Source: Roseateles_C aquae
Lineage (GTDB): Bacteria > Pseudomonadota > Gammaproteobacteria > Burkholderiales > Burkholderiaceae_C
Direction: 5' to 3'
Assembly: GCF_032337115.1 (NCBI RefSeq)
Contig: NZ_JAVXZY010000001.1
Coordinates: 372,001 to 436,000, forward strand
Length of the DNA: 64,000 bases
The translations under genes and the position numbers were made by a program. The notes beneath the pieces are model-generated. The model was not told where the DNA came from. It saw only the letters and a program-made list of their open reading frames with translations, and searched no databases. This document shows, piece after piece, positions 1 to 9,108 of the stretch. Each line of letters begins with the position of its first letter. Positions within the stretch are counted from its first letter, which is position 1.

Positions 1-1
1 C

Positions 2-409
2 CACGATGCCAGCGCCCATGGCGAGACCACATTGCTGGTCGTGCGCAAACCCGATTTCAAGGACTTGCTGCAACGCCATTCCGAGCTGTACGAAGCGCTG
101 CTGCGCCTGAACTGCCGGCGACTGCGTCTGATGTTCGATGTGGTCGAGGACCTCAACACCCGGCCGCTGGCCTCGCGCCTGGCCAAGCAGATCCTGCTGC
201 TGGCGCGCGCCTACGGTGTGCCGCAGGGCGAGGAAATCCGCATCGGGCTGCAACTGGCCCAGGAAGATCTGGCGCAGATGCTGGGCGCCTCGCGGCAGCG
301 CGTCAACCAGGAATTGAAGGGCTTCGAACGCGACGGTGCCGTTCGCGTCGAGCCCACCCGTTTGGTGGTGCTGAGCAAGGACAAGCTGATGGCAATCGCC
401 AGCCGCTGA
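2..409 (+). CDS. Crp/Fnr-family transcriptional regulator, C-terminal part (cut by window edge)
   Basis: The reading frame is open from the left edge, so the start lies outside the window. What is visible is the last strands of the cyclic-nucleotide-binding-like domain, the long dimerisation helix (RLRLMFDVVEDLNTRPLASR) and a winged helix-turn-helix of the Crp type (EDLAQMLGASRQRVNQELKG). The protein should be a dimeric DNA-binding activator or repressor. The sensing part is not visible, so the signal cannot be named. A phosphotransferase gene follows 42 bases downstream on the same strand. The TTG at 32 is an internal codon, not a start. The family call is firm; any subfamily name would be a guess. 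Confidence 0.85.
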   Translation, partial: HDASAHGETTLLVVRKPDFKDLLQRHSELYEALLRLNCRRLRLMFDVVEDLNTRPLASRLAKQILLLARAYGVPQGEEIRIGLQLAQEDLAQMLGASRQRVNQELKGFERDGAVRVEPTRLVVLSKDKLMAIASR

Positions 410-451
410 GTGCCTCGCCGTCAGCGCCCTGAGATCCACCCAAGGAGACCC

Positions 452-1531
452 ATGGACGCTTTCACCGGCACCCGCGCCCCCAGCCAGCCGCTCGATATCG
501 AAGCCCTGTCACGCTGGCTGCAGCAGCATGTGCCCGGCTTTGCCGGGCCGCTGAGCATCGAGCAATTCAAGGGTGGCCAGTCCAATCCCACCTACAAGCT
601 GATCACCCCCGGCGCTGCCTATGTGATGCGTGCCAAGCCCGGCCCGGTGGCCAAGCTGCTGCCCTCGGCCCATGCGATCGAACGCGAGTTCCGGGTGATG
701 GCGGCACTGGCCGACACCGAAGTGCCCGTGCCCCGCATGCTCGCGCTGTGCGAGGACGAATCCATCATCGGCCGCGCCTTCTATGTGATGGAGTTCATCG
801 CCGGCCGGGTGCTCTGGGATCAGTCGCTGCCAGGGCTGTCGAACGAGCAGCGCGCCGCGCACTATGAGGAGATGAATCGCGTCATCGCCGCGCTGCACAA
901 TGTTGACGTCCAAGCCATTGGCCTGGCCGACTACGGCAAACCCGGCAACTACTTCGAGCGGCAGATCGGTCGCTGGAGCAAGCAGTACCAGGCCTCGATC
1001 ACCACACCGATTGCCGCCATGGATGCGCTGATCGCCTGGCTGCCCAGCCACATCCCCGATTCGGCGCGCGACGAGTCCGAGCTGAGCATCGTGCATGGCG
1101 ATTTCCGGCTCGACAACCTGGTCTTCCATCCCGAAGAGCCGCGCGTGCTGGCGGTGCTGGACTGGGAACTCTCCACGCTGGGCCACCCGCTGGCTGACTT
1201 CAGCTATCACTGCATGTCCTGGCACATCAAGACCTCGGGCGCAGCCCGCGGCCTGGCCGGGCTGGATCTTGCAGCCTTGGGCATCCCTGATGAACACAGC
1301 TATGTACGCCGCTATTGCGAGCGCACCGGGCGGCAGAACGTCGACACGGTGATGCGCGACTGGGACTTCTATCTGGCCTACAACCTGTTCCGCATTGCGG
1401 CCATTCTGCAAGGCATCGCCAAACGGGTGGAGGACGGCACCGCGTCCAGCGCTCAGGCGCGCGAGGCCGCCGCAGGTGCCAGGCCGCTGGCCGAGTTGGG
1501 TTGGGAGTTCGCGCAGCGCGGGCGCGGCTGA
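452..1531 (+). CDS. Aminoglycoside-phosphotransferase-fold kinase (ACAD10-like phosphotransferase family)
   Basis: This 359-residue protein has the APH/choline-kinase fold. It shows a glycine loop (GGQSNPTYK, about 41-49), the Brenner catalytic motif HGDFRLDN at 215-222 and the metal-binding DWE at 237-239. Relatives occur beside acyl-CoA dehydrogenases and are linked to the kinase domain of human ACAD10, which acts on hydroxylated acyl-CoA-type substrates; the substrate here is not shown by the sequence. The ATG at 452 was chosen because AAGGAG lies six bases upstream, and the frame further upstream runs into the preceding gene. The next gene is on the opposite strand, converging with a 13-base gap. 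Confidence 0.85.
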   Translation: MDAFTGTRAPSQPLDIEALSRWLQQHVPGFAGPLSIEQFKGGQSNPTYKLITPGAAYVMRAKPGPVAKLLPSAHAIEREFRVMAALADTEVPVPRMLALCEDESIIGRAFYVMEFIAGRVLWDQSLPGLSNEQRAAHYEEMNRVIAALHNVDVQAIGLADYGKPGNYFERQIGRWSKQYQASITTPIAAMDALIAWLPSHIPDSARDESELSIVHGDFRLDNLVFHPEEPRVLAVLDWELSTLGHPLADFSYHCMSWHIKTSGAARGLAGLDLAALGIPDEHSYVRRYCERTGRQNVDTVMRDWDFYLAYNLFRIAAILQGIAKRVEDGTASSAQAREAAAGARPLAELGWEFAQRGRG

Positions 1532-1544
1532 GGCGCCCTGAGCA

Positions 1545-2282
1545 CTAAAACGGCACGTCCGCCTCAGGCGGCCGGGTCTGCCAGGCCACCGAGGTGGTGG
1601 TGGGCCAGGGTCCGCCGTCCTGCAGCCGCACATTGACGCGCTGCGACTCCTGCACCGCCACCTCGGCCAGCTTGAGCAGCTGCTGGATATCGGCCAGCAC
1701 CACCTGGTTCATCGCGCAGCGAAGGTAGACATTGCCGCGCTGGCACATCAGCACAAACGGACGCCCCTGGGCCAGCAAGTCCTGGCTGGCCTGTGCGAGC
1801 AGATCGCTCAACAGACCATCCAGCCAGATCGTTGGCAGCTCCTGATTGACGCCCAGAACACCAAAGTGCTGGCGTACCAGCTTACTGGCAATATGGCGCA
1901 GCTTGGGGAACATCACCAACCAGCGCATTTCCTCCGGCGTGTCGGTATCGACGCGGGTGCGCAGCGTGTCGGTATAGGCCTCAAAGACCTCTTTCTCAAG
2001 CCGCTCCATCAGCGTCTTGTCCAACACCAGCATCTGCAGCTCGCTGTTGAGCCTGGCCTCGGCACGGATGCGCAATTCATAGCCATCGATATAGCTGCGC
2101 TGTGACGGCCCCCACTCGATGCGCAGATTGCCCTGGTGGCGCTGATGCTCAACGACGAAGCCGCGCGCATCGCGGCTCAGCTTGAACTGGGCGCCGCGGT
2201 CATCCGCCCATTCGGCCACCGCCTTCCAGCGCGCCGCATTGGCCCGCGCCACAAACCATTGCTTGACTTGCTTAATTACCAT
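1545..2282 (-). CDS. Conserved-looking protein of unknown function
   Basis: This is an uninterrupted 245-residue frame with codon use like its neighbours. I do not recognise a named domain. The N-terminal half is rich in basic and aromatic residues (for example KQVKQWF and RIEWGPSQRSYIDGYELRIRAE). The middle resembles a helical segment (TLMERLEKEVFEAYTDTLRT), and there is no signal peptide or membrane segment. The ATG at 2282 is the likeliest start; an in-frame TTG at 2294 would add four residues. It diverges from the GST gene at 2351, so the roughly 68 bases between them must carry both promoters. It is probably a soluble cytoplasmic protein. No function is assigned. Confidence 0.6.
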   Translation of the reverse strand: MVIKQVKQWFVARANAARWKAVAEWADDRGAQFKLSRDARGFVVEHQRHQGNLRIEWGPSQRSYIDGYELRIRAEARLNSELQMLVLDKTLMERLEKEVFEAYTDTLRTRVDTDTPEEMRWLVMFPKLRHIASKLVRQHFGVLGVNQELPTIWLDGLLSDLLAQASQDLLAQGRPFVLMCQRGNVYLRCAMNQVVLADIQQLLKLAEVAVQESQRVNVRLQDGGPWPTTTSVAWQTRPPEADVPF

Positions 2283-2350
2283 GAGCTTGGACAATGCATC
2301 GCAGGCGCAATCGCCCTGATGCTATTGGCAGCGGCGAAGAGGAGAGGTCA

Positions 2351-3043
2351 ATGATCGAAGTTTATTCGTGGGCCACACCGAACGGCCACAAGGTCCACAT
2401 CATGTTGGAAGAGTGTGGCCTGCCCTATCGGGTCATCCCCGTGGATATCGGCAGCGGTGCGCAATTCTCAAGCGATTTTTTGGCCATCAGCCCGAACAAC
2501 AAAATCCCCGCCATCGTCGACCCGATTGGCCCCGATGGGCAGCCGATCTCGCTGTTCGAGTCGGGTGCCATCCTGCTCTATCTGGCCGGCAAACGGGGTC
2601 AGTTCTTGCCTGCCGACACACGCGGCCGCTACGAAGTGCTGCAGTGGCTGATGTTCCAGATGGGCGGCGTCGGGCCGATGCTGGGCCAGGCCCATCACTT
2701 CCGCATCTATGCCCCGGAGAAGATTCCCTACGCCATCGAGCGCTACAGCAATGAAGCGCGGCGCCTCTACGGCGTCATCAACAAGCGCCTGGGCCAAAGT
2801 ACCTACATCGCCGGCAAGCAGTACAGCATTGCCGACATCGCCATCTTTCCCTGGCTGCGCTCCTGGAAGAACCAGGGCGTGGAGTTGAAAGACTATCCGC
2901 ACCTGAAGGGCTGGTTCGACGAAATCGCCTCACGCCCGGCCGTGCAGCGCGGCCTGGACGTGCTGAGCGCGGAACGCAAACCGTTGATGGACGAGAAGGC
3001 GCGCGAGGTGCTGTTCGGCGCCACGCAGTACAAGCGCCACTGA
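2351..3043 (+). CDS. yfcG: Glutathione S-transferase-like disulfide-bond oxidoreductase, YfcG type
   Basis: This 230-residue protein has an N-terminal thioredoxin-like GST domain and a C-terminal all-helical domain. It closely follows E. coli YfcG as I remember it. Shared blocks are TPNGHK at 9-14, SPNNKIPAIVD, LFESGAILLYLA, GGVGPMLGQ and IPYAIERY. YfcG-type (nu class) GSTs bind two glutathiones and reduce disulfides rather than conjugating electrophiles. The conserved Thr-Asn pair of the TPNG motif is the active-site signature. The ATG at 2351 follows GGAGAGG by four bases. The enzyme is cytoplasmic. The gene looks monocistronic and is followed by the minus-strand tRNA-Arg. Confidence 0.9.
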   Translation: MIEVYSWATPNGHKVHIMLEECGLPYRVIPVDIGSGAQFSSDFLAISPNNKIPAIVDPIGPDGQPISLFESGAILLYLAGKRGQFLPADTRGRYEVLQWLMFQMGGVGPMLGQAHHFRIYAPEKIPYAIERYSNEARRLYGVINKRLGQSTYIAGKQYSIADIAIFPWLRSWKNQGVELKDYPHLKGWFDEIASRPAVQRGLDVLSAERKPLMDEKAREVLFGATQYKRH

Positions 3044-3063
3044 GGCCGGCATACAGGTGATGC

Positions 3064-3140
3064 TGGCCTGCCCGGAGGGACTCGAACCCCCGACCTGCTG
3101 CTTAGAAGGCAGCTGCTCTATCCAGTTGAGCTACGGGCAG
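3064..3140 (-). tRNA. tRNA-Arg(TCT)
   Basis: The complementary strand folds as a full 77-nt cloverleaf. The 7-bp acceptor stem CTGCCCG/CGGGCAG is perfect, and the D-arm starts TAGCTCAACTGG. The anticodon arm GCTGC-CTTCTAA-GCAGC has anticodon TCT, and the T-arm contains GGTTCGAGTCC. Discriminator G and an encoded CCA are present. It reads AGA codons, which are rare in a genome of this composition. Confidence 0.95.
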
Positions 3141-3150
3141 AAATGAAGCG

Positions 3151-3175
3151 GCACCGGGCTTTGCAGGCCAGGTGC
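3151..3175. terminator. Weak hairpin between OPT gene and tRNA-Arg
   Basis: GCACCGGGC and GCCAGGTGC pair with one mismatch around a 7-nt loop, downstream of the OPT transporter stop and just upstream of the tRNA on the same strand. There is no clear T-tract. It could reduce read-through or act in tRNA processing; this is a low-certainty call. Confidence 0.3.
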
Positions 3176-3242
3176 CTTGTTGCGGCTGAATTGTGCCATG
3201 GCGCCCAGGCGCCATGGACAGATCGCACTCAGGTGATCACGC

Positions 3243-5234
3243 TCAGATGATCACGTTCAGGATGGCGTTACCGATGCCCATCAGCGCGGCGCCCGAAATC
3301 AGCCCGGCGCAGATCGGCTCGGCACCCTCGACCCAGCGGCGGTGAGCCGGCGTGCCGGGCTTGCCTTCGTGGCGACGCGCCATGAACCAGAACAACAGCG
3401 CGCCCAGCCACATGGCCAGCACCGATTCGGGCGGCAGCACCACACCCAGGCCGATGGACACCGCCGACAGCGGGAACTTGCCACGGCTGCGGATGCGCAG
3501 CACTTCCAGCACCACGGCTGTCACCGCGGCAAAGCCCATGGCCACCAGGGCCGAGTACGGCAGGCCCTTGACGCCCTTGGCAATCAGCTCGGCCACGCCC
3601 TTCCACTGCAGCGCCGCCGGCATCGCGAACTGGTCGGACACCATGGTAGCCACCGAGCGCACGCCATTCGCATCAGGCGGCAGGAAGAGCAGATAGAACA
3701 GCGGCACACAGGCCAGCACGCCGGCCAGGATGCCGATCACATGGCCGATGGCCTGATGGCGCGGCTTGCCACCCAGCATATAGCCGGGTTTGATGTCGGA
3801 CAGCAGATTGGCCGCATTGCTGGCCACGTCCGAGGTCATCGCCGCCGGCAGCAGGTTGCTGGCCGGATTGCTGCGGTCCAGCGCCCCCATGGTGAACTGG
3901 GTGATCTTGGCCAGCGCGCCGGTCGGCGTCCAGGAGGTCAGCGCCATCGAGTTGGTGCAGATCACCGTCAGCGCAAAAATCAGCGGCAGCGCCACCAGGG
4001 CGAGCAGCATGGGCACGCCAAAGAAGATATGGGTGGTCCAGGCGGCCAGCAGGCCCAGCACGGGCACGCCCACATAGGAGATCCACAGCGGCACCTCGAT
4101 GTCCTTGAGCAGATCGGTACCGGCCGCCTCGGCGGCCTTGGCCGCGGCGCTCTTGCGCTTGAACAGGCCGGTGATCAGCTCCGGTCGGGCCAGCAGGCTG
4201 ACCAGGGCGCCCACCACCATCATCGTGACCGCCCACCACAGCGACCATTGATTGACGATCTCGACCCGCGACAGCGGCACCAGCGCGCCACTGGGCGACA
4301 CGCGTGGCGCGATATCGCCGGCCTGGATCATCAGCGGCGCCAGCACGGTGAAGTTGAACAGCGTGCCGATCAGGCAGCTGCTGGCCACGGCCATGCCCAT
4401 CAGGCCACCCACGCCCAGCATCGCGGCGTCCAGCGTCAGGCGCAGGCCCAGCACGCGGAAATCGGTGCCCAGAATCTTGGGAATCCAGCCCTCAGCTTTG
4501 ACGGCCCAGGCGTAGTAGTACTGATCCAGGCGTTCATGAAAGACCCAGGGCTCTTTCATGCCGGCCCATTGATCCATGCGCAGCAGCTTGAACTGGATCA
4601 GCTTCATCCAGCCATCGCTGATGATGGCTTGATAGGCCGCCGCAAGACCTGACACCTTGGCCAGCAGGCGGGCCTGGAACATGCCCTGCCCGCCCTCACC
4701 GCTGTAGAGCGAATCCAGCACCACGGCGCAGGCACGGCCCTCGGGGAAAGGCAATTGCTCCTCGTTGATGAAGCGCCGCTTCATCGGGAAGGCGACCAGC
4801 ACGCCCAGCGTGGCCGAGATCGTGATCCAGATCATCAGCTGCCACCAGGGAATGATGTTGCCGGTGGTCAGCATATAGGCGGCCAGGCCGGCGAACAGCG
4901 GCGCCACCACATAGCCCGAGGCGGTGGCGATCGACTGCGTGCAGTTGTTCTCCAGCACCGTGTAGTCCTCGGCCCAGCCCATGCTGTGGAAGATGCGGAA
5001 CATCGCGAACGCGAGGATCACCGAGGTCAGCCCGACGCCGACCGAGATGCCGGTCTTGGCGCCGATGTAAAGACCGGTGGCCGAGAGCACGGCACCGAGC
5101 AAAAATCCGGTCAGACCGGAACGCAGCGTCAGCTGCGCCATATCGCCGCGATAGACGTTCTTGAACCACCACTCGTCCTTCTGGGCGCGGGTCCAGGTAC
5201 GGATCTGCTCGTCGGTCAATTGCTGGATGGCCAT
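3243..5234 (-). CDS. OPT-family oligopeptide (or metal-chelate) transporter
   Basis: This 663-residue polytopic inner-membrane protein has about 15 hydrophobic segments. It matches the OPT/YSL superfamily: an N-terminal TLRSGLTGFLLGAVLSATGLY helix entry, NNCTQSIATASGY, and SNAANLLSDIKPGYMLGGKPR near residue 500. Family members are proton-coupled symporters of small peptides or metal-chelates; the cargo cannot be read from the sequence. The start was set at 5234 (MAIQQLTDEQIRTW) because the open frame upstream to 5438 is arginine/serine-rich and not membrane-like, and family members begin near this point. It stands alone between two tRNA genes on the same strand. Confidence 0.85.
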   Translation of the reverse strand: MAIQQLTDEQIRTWTRAQKDEWWFKNVYRGDMAQLTLRSGLTGFLLGAVLSATGLYIGAKTGISVGVGLTSVILAFAMFRIFHSMGWAEDYTVLENNCTQSIATASGYVVAPLFAGLAAYMLTTGNIIPWWQLMIWITISATLGVLVAFPMKRRFINEEQLPFPEGRACAVVLDSLYSGEGGQGMFQARLLAKVSGLAAAYQAIISDGWMKLIQFKLLRMDQWAGMKEPWVFHERLDQYYYAWAVKAEGWIPKILGTDFRVLGLRLTLDAAMLGVGGLMGMAVASSCLIGTLFNFTVLAPLMIQAGDIAPRVSPSGALVPLSRVEIVNQWSLWWAVTMMVVGALVSLLARPELITGLFKRKSAAAKAAEAAGTDLLKDIEVPLWISYVGVPVLGLLAAWTTHIFFGVPMLLALVALPLIFALTVICTNSMALTSWTPTGALAKITQFTMGALDRSNPASNLLPAAMTSDVASNAANLLSDIKPGYMLGGKPRHQAIGHVIGILAGVLACVPLFYLLFLPPDANGVRSVATMVSDQFAMPAALQWKGVAELIAKGVKGLPYSALVAMGFAAVTAVVLEVLRIRSRGKFPLSAVSIGLGVVLPPESVLAMWLGALLFWFMARRHEGKPGTPAHRRWVEGAEPICAGLISGAALMGIGNAILNVII

Positions 5235-5444
5235 GCTCTTGTCGGATTGGGTGAATCGTTGAACGGGCAGCGCAAGCTGGCGGGTAGCCGCGATTGCGCA
5301 AAAGGTGCGGGATTGTCTCAGCGGCCTTGCAGGCTGACAGCCCGGGTTGACCCCAGCGCTGCGCTGCAGCTTCGGCCGGCCTGAACCGGCTCCAAACACA
5401 GATTGCAGGGCACTGCGCTGGAGGCGCGTGGAATGCATCTACCC

Positions 5445-5484
5445 AAAAGAAAAACCCGCCACAGCCAGAAGCTGTGACGGGTTT
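5445..5484 (-). terminator. Intrinsic terminator of tRNA-Pro
   Basis: On the minus strand AAACCCG-T-CACAGC pairs with GCTGTG-G-CGGGTTT (one G-U pair) around a 5-nt loop and is followed by TTCTTTT. It lies 6 bases beyond the encoded CCA of tRNA-Pro. Confidence 0.85.
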
Positions 5485-5490
5485 CCAATA

Positions 5491-5567
5491 TGGTCGGGGC
5501 GGCGGGATTCGAACTCGCGACCCTCTGCTCCCAAAGCAGATGCGCTACCAGGCTGCGCTACGCCCCG
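5491..5567 (-). tRNA. tRNA-Pro(TGG)
   Basis: The minus strand folds as a 77-nt cloverleaf. It has the perfect acceptor stem CGGGGCG/CGCCCCG, the anticodon arm TCTGC-TTTGGGA-GCAGA with anticodon TGG, a T-arm with GAGTTCGAATC, discriminator A and an encoded CCA. It has its own downstream terminator. Confidence 0.95.
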
Positions 5568-5619
5568 AAGACCGCTATTGTAGCCCGGATTTGGAGCGCT
5601 TCCGACAAAGTTCTTGAAT

Positions 5620-8600
5620 TCAGTCGTTCTCGCTCACTTCAATCAAGCGCCCCTGTCCGGTGATGAAGGCGGTGCGCACCGCCTCGCCGGGCTGCAGACG
5701 CCGCAGCGCCTGTTGATAACGCCGCAATTGCGCGCGATAGGCCGCGTCACGCTGCGGGGCGGGATGCAGTTTGTAGTCCAGCACCCACCAGCACAGCGAG
5801 CCATCAGCCTCGCGCTGCTGCACCAGGCGATCCACCCGCATGTCCTGCCCGTCCAGCGCCAGCGGCACCTCGTTGCCGGCCCACTGCAGACGCGTGGCAT
5901 CAAACATGGCCGCACAGTCCGGGCTGTCCATGATGGCCTGCGTGGCAGCCAGCAGGCGTTCGCTGCGTTTTCCGTCCAGGCCATACATCTGCGCCGCGGC
6001 GCCGCACAACTGCGTCAGCGATTGCGCCTGGCCTAAAGGGCCGCTGATCCACTCCAGCACCCGGTGCATGGCCTCGCCGAGTGCGGCGCTGTCGTCCAGC
6101 TCTGCGCTGCGGGTCAACAGATCTTGGCTTGCCGGGGCCGCAGTTGTGGGCTGCTCAGGCGATGCCACGTCCGGCTGCGGGCGCGTCCGTGCGGGCAACA
6201 GCGGCAGCTCCAGCAGCCGGGCTGGCGCCTCCGCGTCGTGAGGTGCTGCTGCGTCAGCCTCTGGTCGCCAGCCCGTGGCGCCCTGCTCCAGGCGCGACCA
6301 CCAGCTTGCCTGCGCCGTCTTGCGCAGTGCCGGTGTACGGCTGAGGACGAGCCGCGATCGCGCCCGTGTCATCGCCACATAGAGCGCGTTCAATTCCTCG
6401 CGTTCGCGCTGCTCGCGCTCGAAGTCCAGCAGAGGCTGCAAGGCCGGCGGCGCCTTGCTTTCGGAGGCAATGAAGGCCACCGTGCGCGGCCAGCTGGCGT
6501 CCACCGGCCAGTCCAGCGCCAGGGTGCTGGTCTCGGCACGGGCCGGTCCAGCCTCGCAGTCCAGCATGAAGACAACCCGCGCTTCCAGTCCCTTGGCGCC
6601 ATGCACGGTCAGCAGCTGCACGGCATCGGCTTCGCTGGGCAGGCTCAGCTTCAGCGCGCCCTTCTTCAGCGAGCGCACAAAGCCATAAACGCTGGCATAA
6701 CGACCACCATCCAGATCGAGCGCCAGTTGCAGCAAGGCGTCGACGGCCTGCAGCCGCGAGCGTCGCTCGCTCGGTGGCGCCACTGCCGCGATGCGCGCCA
6801 GCAGATCGCCCTGGTGCACGATGGCGTCCAGCAACTCATGCGGCGTGCGCTGCCCCAGCTGGGCCGACCAATCGCCCAGCAGCTGGCGCGCGCGCTGCAG
6901 CGCCGGGCTCAGGGCGGCTTCGTCCGCCTGCATCAAGGTCTGCCACCAGGAGCGTCGCGCAGCGCGCTCCGGCGCGGCCGGCGCCTCATCAGCAGTGTCA
7001 GCAGCTGCTGCAGGCGCCTGCTCAGCTGGTTCGATCAGCAAGCGCGACTGCGCCGCCAGCCACAGCAGATCCGCCTCTTCAGCACCAAACAGCGGGCTGC
7101 GCAAGGCATGGGCCAGCGACAGCTTGTGGCCGTTCGAGGCCAGCACATCCAAGAGCGCCAGCAAATCGCGCACATCGGGCGCGTCCAACAGTGCCTGCTC
7201 CTCAGGCGCTGCATGGGCAATGCCACGTGCCTTCAGCGTCTGCGCCAAGACCCGCAGCGGTTCGCGCTTGCGCGCCAGCACAAAGATTTCGCCGGGCTGC
7301 AGGCCCTGTCGCAACAGCTCTTCGATCGCCAGCGTGACGCGCTCGGCCTCGGCCGCTCGGCGGTGCAGCTCCAGCTCATGGCGGGCTTGCAGCAGGCTGG
7401 GGCGCCAGTGCAGCGGGTCGTGTTCAGGCGGCGCGGACTCTGGCTCGGCATCGCCCGCCTCCGGAGCGTCCAAGCCGGCCTTGCCGCCATCACGCAGCTT
7501 GAACAGGCCATCCAGCGCCTGCGCAGCGCCGGCCTCGGTGGTGTGGCGGCGAAAGCCGCTGTACTGCTCGGCCCGCAGGGCCGCGTCAAAGACCGCATTG
7601 ACGGCGTCGAGCACCGCCGGCGCATTGCGCCTTGTGTGATCGCACTCCAGCACCACGCCGTCCAGCGCATCGCGAACAAAGTCCCGCGCCGCAGCGAACA
7701 CCCGCGGCTCCGCGCGGCGGAAACGGTAGATGCTCTGCTTCGGGTCGCCGACGATGAACACCGCCGGGGCCTGTTGGCCGCTCTTGCCCCCGCCGGCGCC
7801 TGCGTAGGCGGCCAGCCAGTCGTGCAGTGCATGCCATTGCAAGGGGCTGGTGTCCTGAAATTCGTCGATCAGCAGATGGCGCAGCTGGGCATCCAGCCTT
7901 TGCTGCACCCAGCCCGACAGCTCGGCGTCGCCGAGCAGCGCCAGCGCGCCGCGTTCCAGATCGTTCATATCGACCAGGCCGCGCTCCAGCTTCAGCTGCT
8001 CGAAAGCATCGATCAGCTGCAGCGCCAGGCCGGCCATCTTGCGATGCGCCACCGCGGCCTGCTGCTGGGCGATGGCGCGTGCCAGCAAGTCCAGCTCATC
8101 GAGCATGGCCTGCAGCTCCAGGCTGTCGCCCAGGTTTTTGCGCGACCCGCCGGTCTTGGTGAACAAGGCCTCGCGCACGGCCTGATGGCAGTGCTGCAGG
8201 GCGTCGATATCGCCGGGATCGGTCAACGCGCTCAGGGCAGTTTCAAGCGCCACGGCCGCCGTCTGCTGGGTCTTGTTCTTGCCCTGGCCCAGCTGCCGGG
8301 CCAAGGCCTGCAACGGTGCGCACAGCGCGGCAAAGGCCTGCAAGGCTTGTTCAAGGCCGGCAAAGCGCGGCGCGATGGCGCCTGCGTCCGGCATGCTGGA
8401 CAGCAGCACGCCATGCTGATGCGCCAACCGTATCTCCACCCGCTTGTCGAAGGCCGACTTCAGCCAGGCATCCAGCTGATGGCGGCCGCGCTCGGTGCTC
8501 AGGCTTCGGTAGTCGGCCAGCAGCGCTTCATCGGCCAGCACGCGGGCATGGAAACGGCGCCACAGATCGGGCAGCAGCTCGTCTTCATCCTCGAGCAGTT

Positions 8601-9108
8601 GCAACTCCGGCGCGATCGCCTGAGCCTGCAGGAACTCCAGTGGCGCGGCGCGCAAGAGCTGCGAAAACCATGCATGGAAGGTGCGGATCTCGACCGCGCG
8701 GCCGCAGGCCAGCAGCTGATGCTGCAGGCGCTGCAGCTGCGGCGCAGCTGCCTGCGCCTCGGCCCGGCCCATGCCGCGCTGGCACAGCGCCTCGATGCGC
8801 TCGACCTCCGAGCAGCTGGCAAAGTCGTGCAGCCATTCATGCAGGCGCTGGCGCATCTCGCCAGCGGCCTTGCGGGTGAAGGTGATGGCCAGCACCTCCT
8901 GCGGCTGCGCACCGTCCAGCAAGGCGCGCAGGATGCGCGAGACCAGCATCCAGGTCTTGCCCGCCCCGGCACAGGCCTCCACGACTACGCTGCGCCGCGG
9001 ATCGCAGGCCAAGGCGTAGAACTGCTCGCGCGGCACCAGGCGGCCATCGACGGTGTAAGCCGCCTCCTGGCTCGCGGAAATGTGCGCCGACATCGCTGGG
9101 TCACTCAT
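5620..9108 (-). CDS. addA: AddA-like UvrD-family helicase/nuclease of an AddAB double-strand-break repair complex
   Basis: This 1162-residue SF1 helicase has Walker A ACAGAGKT at 45-52, motif Ia AITFTRKAAGEM, Walker B LLIDEFQDTSP, motif III VGDPKQSIYRFRRAEP, motif V LLTVHGAKGLEA and motif VI LYVAMTRARSR. The C-terminus carries a PD-(D/E)XK nuclease (WWVLDYKLH). Together with the upstream partner it should resect double-strand ends at Chi-like sites to start RecA recombination. The ATG at 9108 overlaps the stop of the partner gene by four bases (ATGA), so the two are translationally coupled. The six in-frame codons further upstream lie inside the partner gene and are not needed. The RecB/AddA distinction rests on the partner being AddB-like. 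Confidence 0.88.
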   Translation of the reverse strand: MSDPAMSAHISASQEAAYTVDGRLVPREQFYALACDPRRSVVVEACAGAGKTWMLVSRILRALLDGAQPQEVLAITFTRKAAGEMRQRLHEWLHDFASCSEVERIEALCQRGMGRAEAQAAAPQLQRLQHQLLACGRAVEIRTFHAWFSQLLRAAPLEFLQAQAIAPELQLLEDEDELLPDLWRRFHARVLADEALLADYRSLSTERGRHQLDAWLKSAFDKRVEIRLAHQHGVLLSSMPDAGAIAPRFAGLEQALQAFAALCAPLQALARQLGQGKNKTQQTAAVALETALSALTDPGDIDALQHCHQAVREALFTKTGGSRKNLGDSLELQAMLDELDLLARAIAQQQAAVAHRKMAGLALQLIDAFEQLKLERGLVDMNDLERGALALLGDAELSGWVQQRLDAQLRHLLIDEFQDTSPLQWHALHDWLAAYAGAGGGKSGQQAPAVFIVGDPKQSIYRFRRAEPRVFAAARDFVRDALDGVVLECDHTRRNAPAVLDAVNAVFDAALRAEQYSGFRRHTTEAGAAQALDGLFKLRDGGKAGLDAPEAGDAEPESAPPEHDPLHWRPSLLQARHELELHRRAAEAERVTLAIEELLRQGLQPGEIFVLARKREPLRVLAQTLKARGIAHAAPEEQALLDAPDVRDLLALLDVLASNGHKLSLAHALRSPLFGAEEADLLWLAAQSRLLIEPAEQAPAAAADTADEAPAAPERAARRSWWQTLMQADEAALSPALQRARQLLGDWSAQLGQRTPHELLDAIVHQGDLLARIAAVAPPSERRSRLQAVDALLQLALDLDGGRYASVYGFVRSLKKGALKLSLPSEADAVQLLTVHGAKGLEARVVFMLDCEAGPARAETSTLALDWPVDASWPRTVAFIASESKAPPALQPLLDFEREQREREELNALYVAMTRARSRLVLSRTPALRKTAQASWWSRLEQGATGWRPEADAAAPHDAEAPARLLELPLLPARTRPQPDVASPEQPTTAAPASQDLLTRSAELDDSAALGEAMHRVLEWISGPLGQAQSLTQLCGAAAQMYGLDGKRSERLLAATQAIMDSPDCAAMFDATRLQWAGNEVPLALDGQDMRVDRLVQQREADGSLCWWVLDYKLHPAPQRDAAYRAQLRRYQQALRRLQPGEAVRTAFITGQGRLIEVSEND

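Noticed and set aside
2..409. Crp/Fnr fragment considered as a truncated pseudogene
   Set aside because: The frame is open to the window edge, so the truncation is only the cut of the window.
3243..5438. Longer start for the OPT transporter at 5438
   Set aside because: The extra 68 residues are Arg/Ser/Gln-rich and unlike the family; the ATG at 5234 gives the expected N-terminus.
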